64,000 nt of DNA, from positions 62,001-126,000 of the forward strand of contig JANTQA010000058.1 in assembly GCA_027625915.1 (NCBI GenBank), in the 5' to 3' direction. The stretch comes from Anaeramoeba flamelloides. Lineage: Eukaryota > Metamonada > Anaeramoebidae. A model generated the notes under the pieces. That model searched no databases. It saw only the letters and a list, made by a program, of their open reading frames with translations, and was not told the origin of the DNA. Below are positions 33,841 to 44,756 of this stretch, piece by piece. The translations under genes and the position numbers were made by a program. Each line of letters starts with the position of its first letter. Position 1 is the first letter of the stretch.

Positions 33841-34740
33841 GAGATCTATAAAAGTCGAAAAGAAAGTAATCTTCAAATAATGTTAAGTCTAAACAACTCC
33901 CCAATAGTGAGGTTCAAGATGAGTAGGTAATTATGAATATAGAGTAAGTTTAATTTGGGTATTTAAATATTTATTCTGAATTTTTTTTTTTTTTTTTTTT
34001 TTGAAGAGAAACCTTGAGTTGGAAAAGTATAAGAATTCAGACATTATAACTTAAAAAGATTAATATATATGTATATTATATGAACAAAATATAATAAATT
34101 TGGACACATTTTAAAACAGTTGAAAGAATAATACAACTGTATTTTACATCCAATTTGTAAATAATTTTGATTTTAAAAAAATATTATAAAATACATTCAA
34201 GTCTTTATTGTTTTTTTTTTCATTTTATTTCCCTTTTTTACACTTTATTAATCTATTCGATTAGATCTCGAAAATTTCTTCTGATTTAACAATAGAAGAT
34301 TAATATTAAATCTGTAGAATAGAAAAATCATATACAATTAGTTGATGATATCTTTACATTTGATCGATCAAAAATTGTTGGTGAATTTTAACAAATTAAC
34401 CTAAATACAATTTATTTTCCAAACTCATTCATTTTGGACATTCACCATCTTGGACACACTCCAATTTTTAATTTTTAGAAAATTTAGAGTTTTTTCAGGG
34501 ATATTACTTTTTCTGAATTATAAAAACTAAACATGAAGTTTATTTTTTTAGATCATTTCTAAATATTTTTACAAGTCAGTGGATTAATTCACAAAAAACA
34601 ATTTTTTTTTTTTTTTAGGGATCTTCTTTTAACATTTAAGAGAGAATGTAAATTTTTATACTTTGATTTTAATTGTAGACATATATAATAATCTCATTTC
34701 TACTTTAGTAGAAATGAAAGGCCATCTTTAGATGGCCTTC
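33841..34740 (+). repeat. Lead modules of repeat copy 4, ending in a twin hairpin
   Basis: GTCGAAAAGAAAGTAATCTT module, a degraded G-run module (GGTTCAAGATGAGTAGG), poly-T, TTGAGTTGG, short TA run, then the ~640-bp lead segment ending with the hairpin at 34695. The same order appears inverted at 58500-59390. Confidence 0.75.
34695..34740 (+). other. Twin stem-loop, subtype A (perfect)
   Basis: Both stems perfect: CATTTCTAC / GTAGAAATG and AAGGCCATC / GATGGCCTT, each with a TTTA loop. It lies 1.6 kb after the subtype B pair at 33091 and heads a second G-poor tail. Confidence 0.92.
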
Positions 34741-35030
34741 AAATAATCTTCAAAAAAATACAACATCAAACATATCAAACCACAACAAATTTTCTCTCAC
34801 TAACCCACTAAACACAAAACAAACATACAAATAAACAAAATGACACAATTACCTAAATTAAATAAAACACACACACTTAATAATAACAAACAATTGAAAC
34901 AAAAATAAACAACCCAATACACAACTTCTTCCATTCTTCAATACATAAATTTAAAATTTAAACACTAATCTTAATCATACAAAAACTATCTTCAATTTCC
35001 TCAAATTCAGGCTCAAATTATTTGGAATAA
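34741..35030 (+). other. G-depleted A/C-rich tail
   Basis: 34741-34980 has 2 G against 55 C. No coding potential; it ends as the GGTAAACTCGA-type block approaches (about 35166). Confidence 0.85.
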
Positions 35031-35159
35031 ATTCACAATTCACAAAATTACCTTTAATAATTTAGACTCAATATAATTACATTCTGAAGGGAGGCCTTTA
35101 ATAATATATACTCTAATTTGGATTAAACTTTCATTTTTAACTGGAAATTAAACAAAAAA

Positions 35160-37309
35160 AATTTTCGATAAGTAAACTCGAACGCAAAATTCAGAAACCT
35201 AAAAATGAAAAAGAACAATAATCACATTAACTGAGCTTGAACACTGAAGATCATTTCAAACATTCTTGATAAATAACCACAAATTTTGAACATCATGGGT
35301 ATATGAGTTTTGATCATCAAATTACTTGAATTTTCAATTTGTAACCCACAAATCAAATCAATTCCTAAAAAGGAATTCTGACTTTTATTTTAGTTTTTTT
35401 GGTTCCTTTGATTTCTTTGGTTCCTATGGTTACTTGGGTTCTTTTTGTTTTTAATTGAATTAAAGTTCCCATTCGGATCTTTGGTGGTTATTATTTACTT
35501 TGTTTTAATTTTCTGATAGAATCTTCCATGTCAACCATACTCGAAACGCTTTGTTCATTTTTATGTTTTTTTGTTTGTTTGAGATAATTTTTTTCTGTTT
35601 GTTTTGTTTGTTGTTTTGTTTTGTTTCTCTTTTGAAAAAAACTGAATTTTTTCGTTTCAATACAAATTGGAGTAGCCATGGTAAAGGTTTTGTGGAATTT
35701 TACATTCATTGATGGATTAAAAGAAAAAATTTTGCAAAAATTTATCAGTTTTTTGTTTTATTCATATCAAAAATTTAATACAAATCAGTGTTGATTGAGA
35801 AAAAATGATCTTTTTGTTTTTAGGCAATGAGGATATTTGTTGGATTTAATACAACACCAAACACTTTATCTTGTCTCTTTATTTCAATTTAGACTTTATT
35901 TGGAATAACTATTAACCTGTCAGAGAACAATTCTGTCAAAATTTTCGCTAATTTTTGTCCTTTTGAACATTTAAGTAAAAACGGTAAACCCGTTTCGTCT
36001 TAGCTTACAACATTAAAAATAGTCAGTTGGTAATTTCCAACAAGATCAAATGGTTTTCAATTTTCACCTGTGTGTTAGGAAATTTTCTCAAAAATTCGAT
36101 TTTTCCGATCCTTCTTTTGCATTTTTATTCTCAATTATAAATATCAGAAATCACAGAAATTGTAAAAATCATTCCAAATCAGAGAAATCACAAGAGACTA
36201 ATTCTGATATTTTCTAAAAAAAAACATTCATTTATTGATACTTGGATCTCACTGAATACATATTTGTGAGATTTACCAACCACCAAACCCTCTTTTAAAC
36301 ATACCAAAAATCAAATTTTGAATTACCAACTTAGTCGTTAACATTTAGTAACACAAAATTCTTTTTTTGAATTTAAGTATTTTTTTTTTTTTTTTTTTAG
36401 GAATAATTCAGAAATCATTTTAATGATCTCCAAAATATAAACTTTGATTTGGAATTTATTTTGTATGATTGAATTCTTTTTAAAGTTTATATTTAAAAGT
36501 TAAAGTCGAATCGATTATAAACCCCAATTCAAAATTTTTAAAACACCAAAATTCGATTTGTGAAAAAAGAATCTTATTTAATCAATTCTTGAAGAAATAC
36601 CAAATTAGAACCATTCGCAATTGAAATGTTAACACTTGTTTATAAATTACAATACACACAAAACAAAAAATAAATAATTATTAATACAAATAAATCAATC
36701 ATGTGTCAAAAATTTTTGAGAGAGCAAAACAAAAAAATACATTGCTAAATTTGATGAAATTCTATTAGGAATATTGATCGATCAAATGACCAGATACTAT
36801 CAACAACTTTTATTTGAAGTTCTTCTATTTGTAACAACTCAACTTTCCTACAATATCAATTGTTGAAAAAAATTTTGATCAAAAGAAAAGAGTTAGGTAA
36901 TTCAAAAAATGAAATGAAAAAAAAAAACTAAAAGATGAAAAAATGATTTCCATATTTTCCAAAAATAAAAATTATCTGCAATTCCAATAAAATTGTATTG
37001 TTGTGATTCTTTGGAACATTTTAGCTCTGTGGAAAATTTTGAATTTTAGTTTAGATTTGAAAAAATTGTTAAAAACCCTAACTCTTATTTTGTATACAAT
37101 TTGTTAATTTCAATCATCTAATACCATAAAGTAGGGTAGGGGAGAAAGCCCCCTTCAGGGGGTTTGGGGGTGTATGTAATATAGCACTTCTCATGGTTAG
37201 ATATGTAAATATATATTCTGGTTTTTTTTATTTAGAAAAGAAAAGAAATATTTGAGTTGGGTAAGAAAAAGAATTCACATCATTACTTAACAAGATTAAA
37301 ATACATACA

Positions 37310-37345
<36 letters not shown>

Positions 37346-37485
37346 TATATATCTATATATATGAACAAAATATAAACAATTTGGACAAAAATTAAAACAG
37401 TTGAAAGAATAAATATCTAATATCTTTTACATCCAATTTCAAAATAATAATAGATTTTACAAAAATATGAAAATTCTTTTTTATG
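35160..37485 (+). repeat. Composite 3.7-kb repeat unit, copy 4 (body)
   Basis: Body modules from AGTAAACTCGAACGC through the GGTTCCTTT-like array (35395), TTGATTGAGAAAAAATGATC (35790), AAACCCTCTTTT (36283), G-run module (37148) and the TACA/TA microsatellite (37306). An inverted piece of the lead module (ATTGATCGATCAAATG, 36772-36930) is embedded. After 37340 the next lead module starts but is lost at about 37485. Confidence 0.75.
37306..37362. repeat. TACA then TA microsatellite
   Basis: About eight ATAC/CATA tetranucleotides followed by TA. Same position as the TA arrays in other unit copies, showing turnover of the repeat type. Confidence 0.9.
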
Positions 37486-37604
37486 TCAATAACCGTTCTG
37501 GAAAAAAAGTGAAACACTGTTATTAATTGGGAACATTACTGAAAATGAAAAGAAAAACCAATAAAAAGAAGAAACCTATTAACTCCAAATAATAACTCAT
37601 TATA

Positions 37605-37800
37605 CAGTCAGTTCCACTTTTAAGACACAAACTTTCAACGAAATTTAAGTCACAAAAAAAATCTCAAATAAATGCACAAAATTTGGAAATTTTTTTTTAC
37701 AAATTATTTTTACTAGAATTTGAATTTTGTGCTTTAATTTGAGATTTTTTTGTGCCTTAAATTTCGTTGAAAGTTTGTGTCTTAAAAGTGAAACTGACTG
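37605..37800. repeat. CAGTCAG-family palindromic MITE (196 bp)
   Basis: CAGTCAGTTCCAC to GTGAAACTGACTG, TA on both sides, followed by a short (AAT) repeat at 37812-37838. Confidence 0.92.
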
Positions 37801-38024
37801 TAATCATTTCATCTATAATAATAATAATAATAATAATAAATTCAAATAAAAAAAATATTATTGAATTTTATTAATATCATTTAAATTGAAAAAATAGAAG
37901 AATATCATATTTTTTATTAAAAGAAATTAGTTTTATAGATTTATTAAAATTATCAAAAATAATATTATTTGATTAATTGTTTTTAATTCAATATTAAAAG
38001 AACCCAATTTTTTAGTATTTATTT

Positions 38025-38810
38025 AGATAAAATTTCACATATAGTTTATAATTTAGAAAATGCGAAAGAATCATATAACAACTGTAAACAATTATTTAAT
38101 AATAAAAACTCACTGAATAATAACTTAAAAATTAGGTTATTTAAATCTTTTATAATAAGCCAATTGACCTATGGATTAGAAATATATAATTATGAAATAA
38201 AAACTTTAAATTATTAAAATTAGTAGATTAATTCATGTATTAGTGAAATATGTAGTATAAACAGAAATAAACCAATTCTTATTTATAAAACAGAATTTAA
38301 AATAGAAAATAAGTTAATTTCTGTTACAGTCAGTTCCACTTTTAAGGTACAAACTTTCAACAAAATTTAAGGATCAATAAAAATCTCAAATTAAGGCACA
38401 AAATTCAAATTCTAGTAAAAATAATTTGTAAAAATAAATTTCCAACTTTTGTACCTTAATTTGAGATTTTTTTAGTGCCTTAAATTCCGTTGAAAGTTTG
38501 TGCCTTGTAGGTGAAACTGACTGTATTTCAAAAATATTTTGAAAAAATTTGAAATATTATAATTATTATTTAAAAATATTTATTAATCAAATCTAAATGA
38601 CAACAACCAAAAAAAATACAAAAATCTAAGAAAACTAAATATTATTAATTAATACAAATTCTTTAATTGAATATTGAATTTCTTATTATTTAACTATTAA
38701 AAATTTAATTAAAAATAGGTATAACTTTCGCTATAAATAAATATTTCAAAAAAACTCAAATACTACATTGTAAATTTCATTTTGTCCAATGTTTAGTGAG
38801 GAAAATTGAT
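38025..38810 (+). pseudogene. LINE ORF2 relic (RT thumb / C-terminal part)
   Basis: Reads SFIISQLTYGLEIYN at about 38145-38190, aligning with QFFKAVLHNQLLYGVEIFD of the LINE at 21895-21950. LIYKTEFKIENK at 38280-38315 aligns with LIYKTEAKIDP of the same LINE. A MITE (38327-38523) interrupts it; the following few hundred bases are too decayed to align safely. An older, more divergent copy of the same LINE family. Confidence 0.7.
38327..38523. repeat. CAGTCAG-family palindromic MITE (197 bp)
   Basis: CAGTCAGTTCCACTTTTAAG to GTGAAACTGACTG with TA on both sides; inserted in the LINE relic. Confidence 0.92.
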
Positions 38811-38954
38811 AGTCTAAAAATAGAAAAAAGTGAAAAATGTACTCAATTAAATAAGGATCTGAAAAGATTAGCAAAAACAAAAATAAAATATTTTATTTCT
38901 TACTTGGAAAAAATAATAGATTTATACCAAAGTTATGAAAATTTTCGTTCAGTA

Positions 38955-39327
38955 CACTAGTGTAAATATGAATGTTGTAAAAAATTGAGTTTTTACAATT
39001 TTCAAGATAAATAAAGAGTTCCACGGAATTATCCAATTTTTGGTAATAGTAAACGAAAAACCCATTTTTATTTTTGAGTTCAAACCCATTTTAAATGAAA
39101 AATCATTTAGTGAGTACCACTCTTTCAATTTGAAAACCTAAATCATTTCTCAAACAAAGTATTTATACTCACCTAATGAATTTTGGATTAAAATTATGAT
39201 TATTCTATTAAGATAATCAAGAATTAGATTTACTATTACCAAAAATCGGATAGTTGCGTGGAACTCTTTATTTATCTTGAAAATTGTAAAAACTCTATTT
39301 TTTACAACATTCATATTTACACTAGGG
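38955..39327. repeat. 373-bp MITE with ~100-bp inverted arms (second family)
   Basis: Left arm starts CACTAGTGTAAATATGAATG, right arm ends CATTCATATTTACACTAGGG. The arms are nearly identical over about 97 bases, including AAGAGTTCCACG. TA lies on both sides. About 150 bases of unrelated centre. Unrelated in sequence to the CAGTCAG family; only one copy in this window. Confidence 0.88.
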
Positions 39328-39392
39328 TATTGATATATTTTTATAAAAATTTATTATTAAAGTATCCAATTGAAAAGTGGAATTATTCAGTA

Positions 39393-39586
39393 CAATTAGT
39401 TTAACTTTTAAGGCACAAACTTTCAACGAAATTTAAGACATAAAAAATCTCTAATTAAGGCACACAATTCAAATTCTAGTAAAAATAAATTGTAAAAAAA
39501 AAATTTCAAATTTTATGCCTTAATTTGAGATTTTTTAGTGCCTTAAATTTCGTTAAAAGTTTGTGCTTTAAAAGTGAAACTGACTG
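39393..39586. repeat. CAGTCAG-family MITE, diverged (194 bp)
   Basis: Left end altered to CAATTAGTTTAAC; right end GTGAAACTGACTG intact, followed by TATATA. Arms otherwise match the family. Confidence 0.85.
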
Positions 39587-39635
39587 TATATATATATTAT
39601 ATTTATTTTTTTTTTTTTGTAAAATAAATATTTTG

Positions 39636-40190
39636 TTAAAAAGAACAATATAAAAAAAATAAATTCATTTTTTTTATTGAATTTTCATGAATATAACAAA
39701 ATTTGGAATTATTTTTTGTTTTATTCTTGCATTTTAATCCAGCTTTTGTGGTTGAAGTGCATCTTAATGTTTTTGTTTGGGTTTTTTTTTTGGTTTTTTT
39801 GCTACCTTTTGAGAATATTGTATTTTTTGGTTCATTTTGTTTTTTTTTTTTGGTTTTTGTTTTTACACTGTTTTTGATTTTGTTCCAATTATTTTTCTTA
39901 ACTGTTTGTTTTTTTTTAATTGGTCTTTTTTTGAATTTCTTTCGAGTAATTAAAATATCCTCAACATCATAATTGTTAATTATTGTTTTATAATTTATGG
40001 TTTTTTCTTGTTGAGGGGGGAAATATTCTTTCTTGCGTAATTTATCTACAAAACGGGTACAATCTTCTTTTTCCTCTTGTATCCTTTTCTCTAAATCTTT
40101 TTCATTATAGAAATAATTTTTATCTTTAGTTGTCTCTTTAAACAACTTTGCATAATATTTTATTGCTTGTTGGCCCTCTGCTTTTTTTTA
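39636..40190 (-). CDS. Small basic protein with C-terminal Cys/His knuckle (hypothetical)
   Basis: The first in-frame ATG is at 40145 (169 aa), but the frame is open further upstream to about 40190 (AEGQQAIKYYAKLFKETT), so the gene may be 5'-truncated or spliced. The middle is charged, with an acidic-basic switch and INNYDVEDILITRKKFKKR, faintly like the first strand of a chromodomain. The C-terminus has RCTSTTKAGLKCKNKTK then FCYIHEN: a C-x9-C-x10-C-x2-H motif. I recognise this type as a short zinc-binding motif seen in assorted bacterial, phage and protist proteins without a firm function. Flanked by a MITE on one side and an A/T block on the other, so it may belong to a mobile element. Confidence 0.5.
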
Positions 40191-40364
40191 AACATATATT
40201 AACACAAGTATAAATTGAAAAAAAATGAATTTATAAATATTGGATCTCTGGGCGAATTACTCATCGTCCCTCAATCAAAATAATCTGAAAAATTTATTTT
40301 TTAAGTTTAGAGCTCTTTATCTCCTCTATTTTAGAAGTTATTCTTAATTTTCGATTTTTTGTCA

Positions 40365-41440
40365 AAAAAAAATTTTTTTTTGAAATTTATAATTTTTCAT
40401 TTTTAAAAAGGGTACCTTTTTACACCACAAATAATTTTTTTTTGGTGTTTTAAAGATCATCTTACTAGGGTAATTTTTGATCAAAAATATGATTTTGGTG
40501 AAAAAAATTGAAAAAATGAAGGTTTTAAAAAAAAATTTTTTTTTTGACTTTTTTTTTACTACTCTTTTGATTTTCACATTTTCGATTTACTCAAATATTA
40601 TATTTATAATATATTTTAAACTACAATAGTTATAAATTGTTTAATTTTGAAATTTTTTTTTTAGATCAATAAAAATTTTTTTTATTTTTTTTTTCCCGTT
40701 TATCAAAGTTAATTATAAAAATACATAAGTTACTGTTAATTATAGCTGATAAAATGAAATATAAAAATCTATTTGACAGAGACAAAAAAATTTTTCAAAA
40801 TTTTTTTATTTTGATTTTTTTGTGAAGTTTTCAAATTTAAACTTTATGAAGGTTAGTGGTTTCGAAAATATTTAGTATTTAAAATAGGCGTTTTTAACGT
40901 TTTTCAAAATTGAAAAATTTAAAAAATGTATATAAAAAATTTTTTTTCAAAAATTTTTTTAATGTACTAAAAATTGGTAACTTTGAAAAAAAAAAGTTTT
41001 TTTTAAACATCTCAAAAAAATGATTTTTATTTTTATTTTAACTGAAAAACACTGTTTAAAAAAAAAATTTTTTTTTAAGAGGAAAACTCTAGTAAATTTT
41101 CATTTTTTTCTACTTTATCATAAAAAAAATTCACATTATCAATATTTTGAAAAAAAAATTTTTTAGACCTCATCTTATTTTATCTAAATATTCATTTTTT
41201 CAAATTTTTGATAGTGTATTCACTAGAAAAATATAAAAAAAAATGCTAAAAAAATTCAAAAAAAATTTTACTAGAGTTTCCTATTAAAATGAATTTTTTC
41301 AAAAAAAAATTTTTTTATAACGTTTTTTTCATTTCAATTTTAAATTTGTTAATTTTTTTACAATGAAAAAAAAAATTTTTTTAATTGTAAAAAACTTGAG
41401 GTATATTTTTTTTTTTTTGAAAAAAAAATATATTAGAAAA
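40365..41440. other. A-tract/T-tract block array
   Basis: About a dozen junctions where 7-11 A are followed at once by 7-10 T (for example near 40370, 40530, 40940, 41060, 41150, 41305, 41375) in about 1.1 kb, with short mixed sequence between. No reading frame. Such A/T palindromes give narrow-groove, stiff DNA and can extrude; whether this is selected or just decay of an AT element is unknown. Confidence 0.6.
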
Positions 41441-41505
41441 ATTACTCAATTAAAAATTCAATTTTATTATCTTCAGAATTTTATAATTTTAAAATATCCA
41501 ATAAT

Positions 41506-41608
41506 TACTCATTAGATTAGTGGTAGATCACCGAGATCTCAAAATTTGAAAAGTGTGTAGCCGGAGTTCGATTCCTGATAAGATCAATTAAATTAATAGT
41601 TTTTTTTT
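41506..41608 (+). tRNA. tRNA-like relic with A box and B box
   Basis: A box-like AGTGGTAGA at 41519-41527 and B box-like AGTTCGATTCC at 41565-41575 (10 of 11 to the consensus), then a T-run at 41600-41608 that could stop RNA polymerase III. A D-stem GATT/GATC (41515-41518 / 41526-41529) and a T-arm CCGGA-GTTCGAT-TCCTG (41561-41577, one mismatch) can be drawn. The anticodon loop would have T33 and CTC. The acceptor and anticodon stems do not pair. So it is probably a dead tRNA gene or a tRNA-derived SINE head, not a working tRNA. No CCA. Confidence 0.4.
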
Positions 41609-41869
41609 ATTTTTTTTTTAAACTTTTTATATATAATTTAATCGACAAAGTATACATGTTTGCTACCTGAATTTACCTTTAAATCTTTTCAAAATTTTTT
41701 TTTTCAAAAATTCAAATTTTCTTAAGGTACCAAAATTCGGATAAATACTGGTAACTAAGTAGTTTTTTTCGTGTGAGGAGTAGAAGATTTTAAATTATTT
41801 ATAAATACTAAAACCTACAATTAAAAAAAAAAACTTTAAAATTCATTTTAACCTATCTGGGTCACTATT

Positions 41870-42260
41870 TAAACAATATAAAAACAATATCAATTTTTCA
41901 TTGTTTGGGGGGCCTTATATTTTTCGAGTTATTGTCCAAAATAGCTATGAAAAATCACTATTAAAAAATTTGTATATAAAAATCGATTTTGGGCAATATC
42001 TCGAAAACTAGACGTCCTAGAGACTTCTAAACACCAAAAATCGAAATTTAAGAAAATTTTGAATTTGTTGAGCAATAAAACAATTTTTTCATCCTAGTTT
42101 TATATTTACTCTTGTGTGTAAGTAACTATATAATTTTTAATTATAAAATTTTCTTTCTAAGATAATTGATTATCAATATGATATCTTATAATTCTTTGAT
42201 AACATTTCAAATTAAAATTTTTGTTTGAAATGTTTTTAGTATATTAGGGACGCTAAGGGA
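41870..42260 (-). mobile_element. Partial copy of the ATCCCTTAGC inverted-repeat element
   Basis: Read on the minus strand from 42260 it begins ATCCCTTAGCGTCCC and continues with AAACATTTCAAACAAAAATT and TTATCTTAGAAAGAAAATTT, as at 8170-8330. TA repeats abut the end. The far end was not found. Two inverted pieces (ATTTTGGGCAATATCTCGAA at about 41987 and TTCGAGTTATTGTCCAAAAT at about 41929) form a hairpin inside. Confidence 0.65.
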
Positions 42261-42525
42261 TATATATATATATATATATTGAAAATTGAACTTGTAGTTG
42301 TATAATAATATAATACATCAAACATTGGATTTTCAACTAATTGATTCAACTAATGATTAAATAAAGGTTAGGAAAGAAAGCCCCCTTCAGGGGGGTTAAG
42401 GGTGTAGGTAATAAAGCACCTATTATGTTAGGTACGTAAACATATTTTGATTTTTTTTTTAGAAAGGAAAAGAAAGCTTTGAGTTGGGTACGTAGAAGAA
42501 TTCCGACAAAATTCCTTAACAAGAT

Positions 42526-42529
<4 letters not shown>

Positions 42530-42566
<37 letters not shown>
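42530..42566. repeat. TA microsatellite
   Basis: TA run at the junction of the G-run and lead modules of copy 5. Confidence 0.9.
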
Positions 42567-42570
<4 letters not shown>

Positions 42571-43058
42571 CAAAATACTAATAATTTGACCTACAATTTA
42601 AAATAGTTGAAAGAATAACAATACATTAATTTTACATTTAATTTGAAAATAATTTTAATTTTTACAAAAATATAAAAATCATTTTTTCATCATTCTATTT
42701 TTTTATTTTTCATTTTCTAAATTTTCTAATCTCAATCTGTTTCGATCAGGAAATTTTTTTCCAGATATAGTTTCCAAAAGATTAATGTTGAGTTTGTTGA
42801 ATAGAAAAAATCTCATATAATGAGTTGATGGTATTCCTACATCAGATAGATCAACAATTGTTGGTGGAATTTCAACAAAATTACCTATTATAATTTTTTG
42901 TTCTAACTAGTTCATTTCATCATTTCTTCATTTCTTCATGCTGGAAATCATCAGATTTTTATTTTTTTAGAAAATTTAATGTTTTTTCAAGTATTAGTTC
43001 TTTTGAATTATCAACTCTAATTTGAAGTTTATTGTTTAGATTATTTCTGAATAAATTA

Positions 43059-43515
43059 CAGTCTTTCCAAGGCAACTCTAAAATTTTATATAAAACGAAA
43101 TTGAATTTCTTATTCTAATTTTCCATTTTCAAAATATTCGGAAATAAGAGTTATTATTCCAAAAAAAATTTTAATAATAAATGAGCTATTATTCAAAATT
43201 TTGAATCATCAAAAAAAAAAACAAAAATTGAAGATTCTTGAAACACTTTAAAAATATTGTTCAAAAAAGGTAAATTTTTAAAGATCAGTAAATATTGATA
43301 TTTTTTTTAAACTTTTTTATACCGATAATTTCAAAGTTTCATGGGATCTTGATTTTTTTTTTCGATTTTACAAAATTTAAATAATAAAACATTTATTATT
43401 ATGAATTTTTTTTGGAATAATAACTCTTATTTCTGAATATTTTGAAAATGGAAAATAAGAATAGAAAACTCCATTTTGTTTTATATAAAATTTTATGGTA
43501 GCCTTGGAACTGCTG
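43059..43515. repeat. 457-bp MITE with ~125-bp inverted arms (third family)
   Basis: Left arm CAGTCTTTCCAAGGCAACTC, right arm TAGCCTTGGAACTGCTG; the inner arms match well (GGAAATAAGAGTTATTATTCC against GGAATAATAACTCTTATTTC). TA on both sides. The lead module is continuous without it: AAATTA joins AGTAAATGG, compare 34567. CAG ends and TA duplication suggest a Tc1/mariner-mobilised MITE; no second copy here. Confidence 0.88.
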
Positions 43516-43630
43516 TAAGTAAATGGATTGATTCAAATAAATTTCATTTTTAGGCTCTTCTGTTAACATGTTCAAGAGAGAATATAAATTTATATTCTTT
43601 GATTTTAATTGTAAATATAGATAATAATCT

Positions 43631-43678
43631 CATTTCTACTTTAGTAGAAATGAAAGGCCATCTTTAGATGGCCTTCAA
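43631..43678 (+). other. Twin stem-loop, subtype A (perfect)
   Basis: Same as the copy at 34695: both stems perfect with TTTA loops. Followed by the longest G-poor tail. Confidence 0.92.
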
Positions 43679-44530
43679 AAGACAACACTAACTAAAAAAC
43701 ACAAACTCAATCATTTTCAAAAATTCCTACAACACACAATCTCACCTCTAACAATATTTCAAATCGAAAACAAACGAATTTTTACTTGCTCATTATCAAA
43801 AACACATACATTCAATCTAATAATCTAATAAACTAAAAATACATAATAAATCAAAATATATCCAATATTTTAAACTTTTAATGCACAAACTCTCGACCTA
43901 CTTTCAGACACAACAAAATCAAAAATTAATACACAACATTCAGAATTTAACTTCTCCAATTTATATTTCCAAAAATTGAATTTCTAATCTTAATTTGAGA
44001 TTTCCTTTCTTCACAATATTTCGTTAAATTTTTATTATAAAAAAGTAGAACTTACTGAAAATCTACTTATATATCAAAAACTACATCTATAATTCAGACA
44101 ATAACAAGATCATAATCAAATTTAATATAACATTTAAAACACAAAACAATAACTAATAAAGCATACAATTACGAAATTTAACATTAGAAATTATGATCCT
44201 TAAATTCGAATTGAGTAACTCAATTCCAGATACATAACTTTACCCACATTTTCGTAAAATGTGTACCTTAATACTCTAAGTGACAAGAATAAACATTCTA
44301 ACAACTCAATAAAAAATCGACAAAAACACATTATCTCAACAATAAAAAACTCATTATCATTAACTCAAAACAAAACCAAACTGTATCAACCATACCATTA
44401 AATAAAAAACACACTCAAAAATCAAAAAAACTCAAAATATCCAATACAATTCAAATCTACCATTCAGAAATACTTTGAAAATTCACAAAATTGTTACAAA
44501 CAATTTTTATCCCATTCTCATTAAAATTAT
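43679..44530 (+). other. G-depleted A/C-rich tail with an embedded decayed MITE
   Basis: About 850 bases, strongly C over G on the + strand (43801-43860 has no G). It contains a recognisable but G-stripped CAGTCAG-family MITE at about 43866-44060. No coding. Confidence 0.82.
43866..44060. repeat. G-stripped CAGTCAG-family MITE
   Basis: Order and spacing follow the MITE: TTTTAATGCACAAACTCTC, TTAATACACAACATTC, TAATCTTAATTTGAGATTT, then ATATTTCGTTAAATTTTTAT and AACTTACTG. Most family G positions in the AAGG and GTGCC words are replaced (AAGG becomes AATG, CAGA or AATA), while A/T positions are well kept. Confidence 0.7.
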
Positions 44531-44559
44531 AAAAGGGACACTAATGTAAATATTCATTA

Positions 44560-44756
44560 CAGTCAGTTTCACTTTTAAGGCACAAACTTTCAACGAAATT
44601 TAAGGCACAATAAAAATCTCAAATTAAGGCACAAAATTCAAATTCTAGTAAAAATAAATTGTAAAAAAAAAATTCCAAATTTTGCGCCTTAATTTGAGAT
44701 TTTTTTTGTGCCTTAAATTTCGTTGAAAGTTTGTGTCTTAAAAGTGAAACTGACTG
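44560..44756. repeat. CAGTCAG-family palindromic MITE (197 bp)
   Basis: CAGTCAGTTTCAC to GTGAAACTGACTG, TA on both sides. Pristine, with normal G content, although it lies at the edge of the G-poor tail: a recent arrival. Confidence 0.92.
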
